This document shows, one piece after another, positions 58,128 to 64,000 of a DNA stretch of 64,000 nucleotides. This stretch comes from Serratia marcescens (GTDB taxonomy: Bacteria > Pseudomonadota > Gammaproteobacteria > Enterobacterales > Enterobacteriaceae). Made by a program: the position numbers and the translations under genes. Position 1 is the first letter of the stretch; every line of letters starts with the position of its first letter. The notes below the pieces were generated by a model. It had not been told where the DNA came from, did not search any database, and saw only the letters and a program-made list of their open reading frames with translations. The DNA lies in NCBI RefSeq assembly GCF_001902635.1, contig NZ_MJAO01000019.1, positions 18,047 through 82,046 on the forward strand. The letters run 5' to 3'.

Positions 58128-60008
58128 ATGTCAGTCGGCAATGATATGGAAACCTCGAACAAGACGGGCCTGGCGCCGTTGGCCTTGGGCGCATTGGGCG
58201 TGGTGTTCGGCGATATCGGCACCAGCCCGTTGTACACCCTGAAAACCGTGCTGTTTCTCTCCGGCGACGCCCCTTCGGCGCCGGTGATCCTCGGCCTGCT
58301 GTCGCTGATTTTTTGGACATTGGTGATCGTCACGTCGCTGAAATACGCCATGTTTGCCATGCGTATCGACAACCGCGGCGAGGGGGGCATCATGGCGCTG
58401 ATGTCGTTGCTGGTGAGCAAAACGAAAAGTCGGCCGCTGGTGCTGTTCGCCGGTTTGTTCGGCGCGGCGTTGATCTACGGCGACGGCGCCATCACGCCGG
58501 CCATCTCGGTGCTTTCGGCGTTGGAGGGGCTGAACATCGTACTGCCGGCCTCGCAGCCCTATATTTTGCCGGCGGCGGTGGTGATCTTACTCAGCCTGTT
58601 CGCCATTCAGCCGCTGGGCACCGCGCGTATCGGCCGGGTCTTCGGGCCGATCATGGCGCTGTGGTTCCTGTCGATCGCCGCCCTCGGCGTGTGGGGCATT
58701 ATTCAACATCCGGCGGTGCTGCTGGCGTTGAACCCGCTGTACGGGATTCATTTCCTGTTCTCCAACGGGTTGACCAGTTTTCTGGTGTTGGGCGGGGTGT
58801 TTCTGTGCGTTACCGGCGCCGAGGCGCTGTATGCCGATATGGGCCACTTCGGCAAAAAACCGATCTGGCTGGCCTGGTTCGGCATCGTGTTTCCCAGTCT
58901 GTTGCTCAACTACGCCGGGCAGGCCGCGCTGATCCTGAGCGGCGCCGACGTCACGCAAAACATCTTCTTCCGCCTGTGCCCGCCGGCGTTGCTGATACCG
59001 TTGGTGATCCTGGCGACGCTGGCGACGATTATCGCCAGCCAGGCGATCATCAGCGGCGCTTTTTCCATGACCCGGCAGGCGATCCAGCTGGGGTGGCTGC
59101 CGCGGTTGCGGGTCAAGCAAACCACCGAGGAGAGCTATGGGCAGATCTACATCGGCGGCATCAACTGGCTGCTGATGGTGGTGACGCTGTTCCTGACGGT
59201 GTTCTTCAAGTCGTCGGACAATCTGGCCGCCGCCTACGGCATTGCCGTCTCGCTGACCATGATCATGACCACCGGTTTGCTGTTCGTGGCGATGCGTGAG
59301 GTCTGGCGCTGGGGGCTGGCCGCCAGCCTGTTGGTGGCGGGGGGCTTCTTTGTGGTCGATCTCAGCTTCCTGACGGCCAACCTGACCAAGGTACTGCAAG
59401 GCGGTTACATGCCGCTGCTGCTTGCCGCCGCGGTCTATACCGTCATGCTGATCTGGCATCGCGGGGTGTTGGCGGCCGCGCGCACCCTCGGCGAGACCAT
59501 GGTGCCGATAGAGGATTTCCTGGCGAAAATCAGCCGTGAATCCGTGCCGCGCGTGCCGGGCACCGCGGTGTTCCTCACCCGCAGCCTGCAGGGCACGCCG
59601 CCGGTGATGAAATGGCACGTCAAGCGCAACGGTTCGCTGCACGCCAACGTGCTGGCGCTGACCATCGCCATCGTCAATGAGCCGCGGGTGCTGAACGCCG
59701 ATCGGTTAGTAATGCGCGAACTGGCGCCGGGCTTTTGGTGCGGCGTAGCCAGTTACGGCTTTATGGAGCGGCCGAATATCCCGCAGCTCTTGCAGCACGC
59801 CGAAGCGCAGAAATGCGGTCTGAACTTCGACGAGGCGACCTACTATCTCGGCCACGAAACCGTGGTGCGGCGCGAGGCGGGCGATCGGCTGCCGGTGTGG
59901 CAGCGTAATCTGTTCGCGTTGATGGTGCGTAACGGCATGCACGTCACGGATTATTATTATCTGCCCAGCGACCAGGTGGTGGAGATCAGCCGACGGGTAC
60001 AGGTGTAG
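58128..60008 (+). CDS. kup: Low-affinity K+ uptake protein Kup
   Basis: A 626-residue protein (E. coli 622). The family signature GALGVVFGDIGTSPLYTLKT is near residues 20-40; about 12 transmembrane helices fill the first 430 residues and a cytosolic tail follows. Kup is a K+:H+ symporter, also known as TrkD, important at low pH. The start at 58128 (MSVGNDMETSNK) has AAGGAG upstream; a longer reading from 58023 lacks a ribosome-binding site. Confidence 0.95.
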   Translation: MSVGNDMETSNKTGLAPLALGALGVVFGDIGTSPLYTLKTVLFLSGDAPSAPVILGLLSLIFWTLVIVTSLKYAMFAMRIDNRGEGGIMALMSLLVSKTKSRPLVLFAGLFGAALIYGDGAITPAISVLSALEGLNIVLPASQPYILPAAVVILLSLFAIQPLGTARIGRVFGPIMALWFLSIAALGVWGIIQHPAVLLALNPLYGIHFLFSNGLTSFLVLGGVFLCVTGAEALYADMGHFGKKPIWLAWFGIVFPSLLLNYAGQAALILSGADVTQNIFFRLCPPALLIPLVILATLATIIASQAIISGAFSMTRQAIQLGWLPRLRVKQTTEESYGQIYIGGINWLLMVVTLFLTVFFKSSDNLAAAYGIAVSLTMIMTTGLLFVAMREVWRWGLAASLLVAGGFFVVDLSFLTANLTKVLQGGYMPLLLAAAVYTVMLIWHRGVLAAARTLGETMVPIEDFLAKISRESVPRVPGTAVFLTRSLQGTPPVMKWHVKRNGSLHANVLALTIAIVNEPRVLNADRLVMRELAPGFWCGVASYGFMERPNIPQLLQHAEAQKCGLNFDEATYYLGHETVVRREAGDRLPVWQRNLFALMVRNGMHVTDYYYLPSDQVVEISRRVQV

Positions 60009-60102
60009 GCCTGACGGGCATAAGCTACAACCGAGGGATCTTTTTGCGTTGAGCGCGATCGGTGTAGAGTGCCGCTGCGCTCGAGAAAAATAGGGGATGC
60101 CG

Positions 60103-60405
60103 ATGCTGTTCGATTTAAACCTGCAGGCCGCCGAATTGCCCGAGGCCTGGCGTTCTACCGTGCTGGGCCGCGTCGGTGTGGCCAATATCAAAGTGATGCG
60201 TATGGATGAACGCAGCATTGCGGATGAAGTGCATGATTACAGCGAAGGGTTGCTGGTGATCAGCGGCCAGCTGCGGCTGCTGGTGGCGGGGGAAGCGATT
60301 GTGGTGCAGGCCGGCCAGCTGTATCAGGCTGCCGCCGGCGTGCCGCACCGCGTGTTGCCGGGCAGCGAGGGCACGCTGGTGATTTTCGATCTGCCGGAAG
60401 ATTAA
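60103..60405 (+). CDS. Small cupin protein
   Basis: A 100-residue single-domain cupin: HDYSEGLLVISGQLRLLVAGEAI gives the first motif in modified form and VPHRVLPG the second His. One metal-binding His of the classical G(X)5HXH motif is missing, so a metal enzyme function is doubtful. ATG at 60103 is preferred because AGGGG is 6 nt upstream; an ATG at 60097 is too close. The end overlaps the convergent TetR gene by 4 bp. Confidence 0.75.
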   Translation: MLFDLNLQAAELPEAWRSTVLGRVGVANIKVMRMDERSIADEVHDYSEGLLVISGQLRLLVAGEAIVVQAGQLYQAAAGVPHRVLPGSEGTLVIFDLPED

Positions 60406-60992
60406 GCGCCGTCCAGGGCGGTGAGCGCCACGTTTACCGCCGCCAAGAGTCGTGCTTCCGTGACGCCGTCACGCGCCTGAATCGACAGGCCGTGCAGGAA
60501 GACGGCGAAAAAGTCCCCCAGGCTGTCGGCGTCGGTGTCGGCCGGCAGTTCGCCGGTGCGCACCGCCTGCCGCAGCCGTTCAACGATCTGCTGCGTGCGC
60601 TGCAGCCGATGTTGCGCCAGCCAGACTTTGAGCCCGTCATTTTCCGCGCTGACGCTGGCGGCGGAGGAGACCACCATACAGCCCTGCGGCAGATCCGGCC
60701 GGCTATAGAGCCGCACGGCGTCTTCCAGCAGGCGCCTGATCGCCGGGCGAATGCCGCTTTCCTCCCCGAAGGCGCGATCGGCGAAGCCGCCTTCTGCGCT
60801 TTCGTAACTGGCGATCGCCTCGCGGAACAGTTGCTCTTTGGAGCCGAACGCCTTGTAGATGCGCGCGGAAGCAATGCCCAATTCAGCCACCAGATCTGAC
60901 ATCGAGGTCCCTTCGTAACCCTGCCGCCAGAATAAGTTGCGCGCTTTCAATAGCGCCTGTTCGCGATCAAACTCGCGCGGTCTGCCTGCCAT
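60402..60992 (-). CDS. TetR/AcrR-family regulator
   Basis: A 196-residue repressor. The N-terminal TetR helix-turn-helix (MAGRPREFDREQALLKARNL, GYEGTSMSDLVAELGIASARIYKAFGSKEQLFREA) is followed by a ligand domain of the TetR_C type (QGCMVVSSAASVSAEN near 100). The start at 60992 has GGAG upstream. It is divergent from the isomerase/hydrolase operon, and a 34-bp palindrome lies between the two starts, probably its operator. The ligand is unknown. Confidence 0.88.
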   Translation of the reverse strand: MAGRPREFDREQALLKARNLFWRQGYEGTSMSDLVAELGIASARIYKAFGSKEQLFREAIASYESAEGGFADRAFGEESGIRPAIRRLLEDAVRLYSRPDLPQGCMVVSSAASVSAENDGLKVWLAQHRLQRTQQIVERLRQAVRTGELPADTDADSLGDFFAVFLHGLSIQARDGVTEARLLAAVNVALTALDGA

Positions 60993-61092
60993 TCGCTGCT
61001 CCAATTTGCCTGTCATTCAGCGACATAGGATCGCTCAAATCGACGGGAATACCAATGTCTTTATAAATTTCGCTTGCGGTCGCCGCATTTTG

Positions 61093-61126
61093 CTCCTATT
61101 GTTTGTCAATCGACAACCAATAGGAG
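61093..61126. promoter_or_regulatory. 34-bp near-perfect palindrome, probable TetR operator over the operon ribosome-binding site
   Basis: CTCCTATTG (61093-61101) and CAATAGGAG (61118-61126) are perfect outer arms; inside them TTGTC (61103-61107) pairs with GACAA (61112-61116). 15 of 17 pairs match. The right arm contains TAGGAG, the ribosome-binding site of the gene starting at 61133, so the same sequence could act as operator DNA and as an RNA hairpin. Confidence 0.7.
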
Positions 61127-61132
61127 TTTACG

Positions 61133-62188
61133 ATGAAAACCCTCAAAGGTCCAAGCTTGCATCTTGCACAGTTCAGCGATGACGCGGCGCCGTTCAACAG
61201 CCTGCCCGCCATCGCCGAATGGGCGGCGGCGACCGGCTTTACCGCATTGCAGATCCCGGCCTGGTATCGGCGTTTATTCGACGTGGCTACCGCCGCGGAA
61301 AGCCAAACTTACTGTGATGACCTGACCGGCATGTTGGCGGAGCATGGGTTGGTGGTCAGCGAGTTGACCAGCCATATCTTCGGCCAACTGATGGCGGTGC
61401 ACCCGGCTTACGATGCGCTGTTTGACAGCTTCGCGCCGCCGGCGCAGCAGGGCAATCCGCAGGCGCGGGGCGAGTGGGCGCGGCAGCAAATGCTGTTGGC
61501 GGTGAAGGCGTCGGCGCGGCTCGGGCTCAGCGAACTGGGCACCTTTTCCGGTTCGCTGGCCTGGCCCTATCTGTTCCCGTTCCCGCAACGCCCGGAAGGA
61601 TTGATCGACACCGCGTTCGACGAGCTGGCCAAACGCTGGCTGCCGGTGCTTAACGCCTGCGACGAGCAGGGCATCAACCTGTGTTACGAGATTCATCCGA
61701 GTGAGGATCTGCACGACGGCGTGACGTTCGAGAGGTTTCTTGAGCGCGTCGGCCATCACCCGCGCTGCCGGGTGCTGTTCGATCCGAGCCATATGGTGCT
61801 GCAGCAGCTCAACTATCTGGAGTTTATCGATATCTATAAAGAGGTTATCGGCATGTTCCACGTCAAGGACGCCGAGTTTAATCCGACCGGGCGCCAGGGC
61901 ATTTACGGCGGTTATCAATCCTGGGTCGATCGCGCCGGCCGCTTCCGCTCGCTGGGCGATGGCCAGGTCGATTTCAACGGCATCTTTTCGCGGCTGACGC
62001 AGTACGGCTATTCGGGCTGGGCGGCGCTGGAGTGGGAATGCTGCCTGAAAAACCCGCAGGACGGTGCGCGTGAAGGTGCAGCCTTCATTCGCGATCGCAT
62101 TATCCGCGTCACCGACAAAGTGTTCGACGACTTCGCCGGCGCACCGATCAACCCACAGCAGATCAATGCGTTGCTCGGCATTCGCTGA
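61133..62188 (+). CDS. Xylose-isomerase-like TIM-barrel protein (sugar-phosphate isomerase/epimerase)
   Basis: A 351-residue cytosolic protein of the AP_endonuc_2 (xylose isomerase-like) family. Likely metal/substrate residues are in LCYEIHPSEDLHDG, VLFDPSHMVLQQ, MFHVKDAEF and ALEWECCLKNP. Relatives act as sugar epimerases, isomerases or inosose-type dehydratases. It is the first gene of an operon with two hydrolases, under a likely TetR operator. TAGGAG precedes the ATG. The substrate is not known. Confidence 0.85.
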   Translation: MKTLKGPSLHLAQFSDDAAPFNSLPAIAEWAAATGFTALQIPAWYRRLFDVATAAESQTYCDDLTGMLAEHGLVVSELTSHIFGQLMAVHPAYDALFDSFAPPAQQGNPQARGEWARQQMLLAVKASARLGLSELGTFSGSLAWPYLFPFPQRPEGLIDTAFDELAKRWLPVLNACDEQGINLCYEIHPSEDLHDGVTFERFLERVGHHPRCRVLFDPSHMVLQQLNYLEFIDIYKEVIGMFHVKDAEFNPTGRQGIYGGYQSWVDRAGRFRSLGDGQVDFNGIFSRLTQYGYSGWAALEWECCLKNPQDGAREGAAFIRDRIIRVTDKVFDDFAGAPINPQQINALLGIR

Positions 62189-62213
62189 GCCCAACCCTTC
62201 AGGGAGTCACCCC

Positions 62214-63110
62214 ATGCAATACCTACAGAACGAGATCCCGTTGGCGGATCTCGCGGCGGAACACGTCTATATCCAGGTCAACGGCCGGCGCCTTCACTGC
62301 GTGGTGGCCGGTGAAGGGCGGCCGGTGCTGCTGATCCCCGGCTGGCCGCAAACCTGGTACACCTGGCGCCATGTGATGCAGGCGCTGGCGGCGGCCGGTT
62401 TTCGGGCGATTGCGGTCGATCCGCCGGGCATCGGCGATTCCGACAAGCCCGTCGGCGGCTACGACACCGGCAGCATTGGTGCGACGTTGCACGCGATGAT
62501 GGCGCAGCTGGGCCATCATCGCTACCAGCTGGTTGGCCACGATATCGGCATGTGGATCGGTTACGCCATGGCGAGCGATTTCCCGCAGGCGGTGGAGCGT
62601 CTGGTGCTGACAGAGGCGGTGATCCCCGGCCTGGCACCGCCGCCGCCGATTTTCGTCGCGCCGGAGGAGAACATCTTCCTGTGGCATTTCATGTTCAACC
62701 AGTTGGCGGATTTGCCGGAGACCCTGACCCAGGGGCGTGAGCGGGAGTATCTTGGCTATATCTTCAACCGCTGGTCCTATCGGCGCGATCGGGTGGCGGC
62801 GGAGGTGTATATCGCCGCCTATTCGGCGCCGGGTGGCCTGCGCGCCGGCTTCGACTATTACCGGGCGATCCCGGAGACCGTTCGCCAGAATAGGCTGCGC
62901 GCCGCCACGCCCTTGACGATGCCGGTGTTGACGGTGGGCGCGGAACACGCCACCGGCGACGCGCCGCTGACGACGCTGCGAGGCAATGCGCACGATCTGC
63001 GGGGCGAAACGGTCGCCGGCTGCGGCCATTTCATTACCGAGGAGTGTCATGAGGCGTTTATCGCACTGATTACACCGTTCCTGGCAGGAGAACAGCATGC
63101 CGCTCGATGA
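62214..63110 (+). CDS. Epoxide-hydrolase-like alpha/beta hydrolase (Asp nucleophile)
   Basis: A 298-residue hydrolase. The oxyanion loop is LIPGWPQTWYTWR and the nucleophile elbow VGHDIGMWIGY has Asp110 in place of Ser, as in epoxide hydrolases and haloacetate/haloalkane dehalogenases; Trp/Tyr residues of the cap (FNRWSYRRDR) support this. His in AGCGHFITEE is the base. AGGGAG lies just upstream. The gene overlaps the next by 14 bp. Natural substrate unknown. Confidence 0.85.
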   Translation: MQYLQNEIPLADLAAEHVYIQVNGRRLHCVVAGEGRPVLLIPGWPQTWYTWRHVMQALAAAGFRAIAVDPPGIGDSDKPVGGYDTGSIGATLHAMMAQLGHHRYQLVGHDIGMWIGYAMASDFPQAVERLVLTEAVIPGLAPPPPIFVAPEENIFLWHFMFNQLADLPETLTQGREREYLGYIFNRWSYRRDRVAAEVYIAAYSAPGGLRAGFDYYRAIPETVRQNRLRAATPLTMPVLTVGAEHATGDAPLTTLRGNAHDLRGETVAGCGHFITEECHEAFIALITPFLAGEQHAAR

Positions 63111-64000
63111 ACGCATCGCCGCCTTTTTGACGGCATCGGCCGCTACGCCGCCGCCCGCTACGCCGCCGCCCGCTTCGCTGGCGGAAATGCGGGCGGCCAC
63201 GGAAGCCGGTTTACGCCAGCTGCAGGGGGAGGCGGAACTGAGCGGCGGCGTCAGGGATTGTACGGTGGTCGCCGCCGATGGACACCGGATTGCGCTGCGC
63301 GCCTATCACCCTGCGGGGGAAAACCGCGCGACCGCGCAGCCGGCGATGCTGTTCGCCCACGGCGGCGGTTGGTGCCTCGGCTCGCTGGCGCTGTACGACC
63401 GGCCCTGTCAGGCGTTGGCCAACGCCACCGGCCGGGTGATCCTGTCGGTCGATTACCGGCTGGCGCCGGAATACCCGTTTCCGCAGCCGCTGGAAGATGT
63501 CTATCAGGCGCTGTGCTGGGTGGCGCAACAGGCGCCGCAGTTGGGGATCGATGTGAAGCGCCTGGCGGTGGGTGGCGACAGCGCCGGGGGCAATCTGGCA
63601 GCGGCGGTCGCGCTGCTGGCGCGGGATCGCGGCGGCCCGCACATCGAGCGCCAGCTGTTGCTGTACCCGGCGCTCAGCCGTGAGATGACGACGACCAGCT
63701 ATCGCGAGTTTGCCGAGGGATATTTTCTGACGCGCGACGCGATGGTGTTTTGTTGGCAGCAGTATCTGGCCCAGCGGCGCGATCCCGGCGCCGAACCACT
63801 GCATGCCGCCACGCTGCACGGGTTGCCGCCGGCCACCATCCTGAGCTGCGAATATGATCCGCTGCGCGATGAGGCCGAGCAGTATGCGCAGCGGCTGCGC
63901 GAGGCGGTGCGCTGTGAACGGTTGCCGGGCATGGTGCATGCCTGCATTCACATGCTGGGGCTGACCCCGGCGGCGCGGCGGCTGTTCGAACTGGCTCGCG
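63097..64000 (+). CDS. Hormone-sensitive-lipase-type alpha/beta hydrolase (partial, runs off the window)
   Basis: 301 codons are present, without a stop. ATG at 63097 has GGCAGGAG upstream and overlaps the preceding gene by 14 bp. After a Pro/Ala-rich start (two copies of a 15-bp repeat at 63142-63171), the sequence shows the oxyanion motif AHGGGWCLGS, nucleophile elbow GGDSAGGN, acid in CEYDPLRDEA and base in GMVHACIHM. This is the family IV (HSL) carboxylesterase pattern. It is the third gene of the TetR-controlled operon; the missing part is at most a few residues of the C-terminus. Confidence 0.88.
   Translation, partial: MPLDERIAAFLTASAATPPPATPPPASLAEMRAATEAGLRQLQGEAELSGGVRDCTVVAADGHRIALRAYHPAGENRATAQPAMLFAHGGGWCLGSLALYDRPCQALANATGRVILSVDYRLAPEYPFPQPLEDVYQALCWVAQQAPQLGIDVKRLAVGGDSAGGNLAAAVALLARDRGGPHIERQLLLYPALSREMTTTSYREFAEGYFLTRDAMVFCWQQYLAQRRDPGAEPLHAATLHGLPPATILSCEYDPLRDEAEQYAQRLREAVRCERLPGMVHACIHMLGLTPAARRLFELAR

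Overview
The window is a high-GC enterobacterial chromosome segment that looks like Serratia, most likely S. marcescens or a close relative. Several blocks keep the gene order and protein sequence of the E. coli chromosome: hslJ-ldhA / ydbH-ynbE-ydbL, azoR-hrpA, ydgD-ydgU-asr, rstB-rstA-folM, ydgI-ydgH-pntAB, uspE-fnr-ogt. Serratia-type accessory genes lie between them, for example a bifunctional OlsF-type ornithine-lipid synthase. There are no rRNA or tRNA genes, no CRISPR array, no phage genes and no recognisable insertion sequence. The sequence begins inside an SMR-type efflux gene and ends inside an alpha/beta-hydrolase gene.

1-31 kb is mostly conserved core. It holds a DUF333 lipoprotein, HslJ, D-lactate dehydrogenase, the YdbH/YnbE/YdbL envelope set, azoreductase, HrpA helicase, a YdgD protease with the tiny membrane protein YdgU and acid-shock protein Asr, an M32 carboxypeptidase, the RstBA two-component system, FolM, an amino-acid antiporter, YdgH, the PntAB transhydrogenase, UspE, FNR and Ogt. 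An RstA-like box lies upstream of asr and an FNR-like box upstream of fnr. Between pntB and uspE is an AT-rich insertion carrying a second FabI-type enoyl-ACP reductase with Ala at the position of E. coli Gly93, and a hydrolase.

31.8-43.6 kb is the most distinctive region: a complete-looking N-acetylgalactosamine/glycan catabolic locus. It has an ABC importer (binding protein, two permeases, MsmK/UgpC-type ATPase), a cytoplasmic Gfo/Idh/MocA-fold protein, a ROK sugar kinase, a DeoR-type repressor (AgaR-like), an AgaS-type isomerase/deaminase and a KbaY/GatY-type tagatose-bisphosphate aldolase. A divergently transcribed DUF4091 protein carries an Asp-Glu pair like that of GH123 beta-N-acetylgalactosaminidases. 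CTTTCG/CGAAAG repeats recur in both control regions. I infer import of short GalNAc-containing glycans, cytosolic cleavage, phosphorylation and feeding into glycolysis; the deacetylase and tagatose-6-phosphate kinase would have to be elsewhere.

43.7-64 kb is a run of smaller accessory modules. These are an OlsF gene behind three 11-bp-spaced Pho-box repeats, N-formylglutamate amidohydrolase, YcgR, a vitamin-B6-like module (MocR regulator divergent from a small protein, a class I glutamine amidotransferase and a pyridoxal-kinase-like protein), a flavin monooxygenase, NudI and a CorA/ZntB-type channel. They are followed by an ArsR/SRPBCC pair with two perfect operator palindromes, a fused-permease ABC system with no binding protein, Kup, a cupin, and a TetR regulator divergent from a three-gene isomerase/hydrolase operon, with a 34-bp palindrome over that operon's ribosome-binding site.
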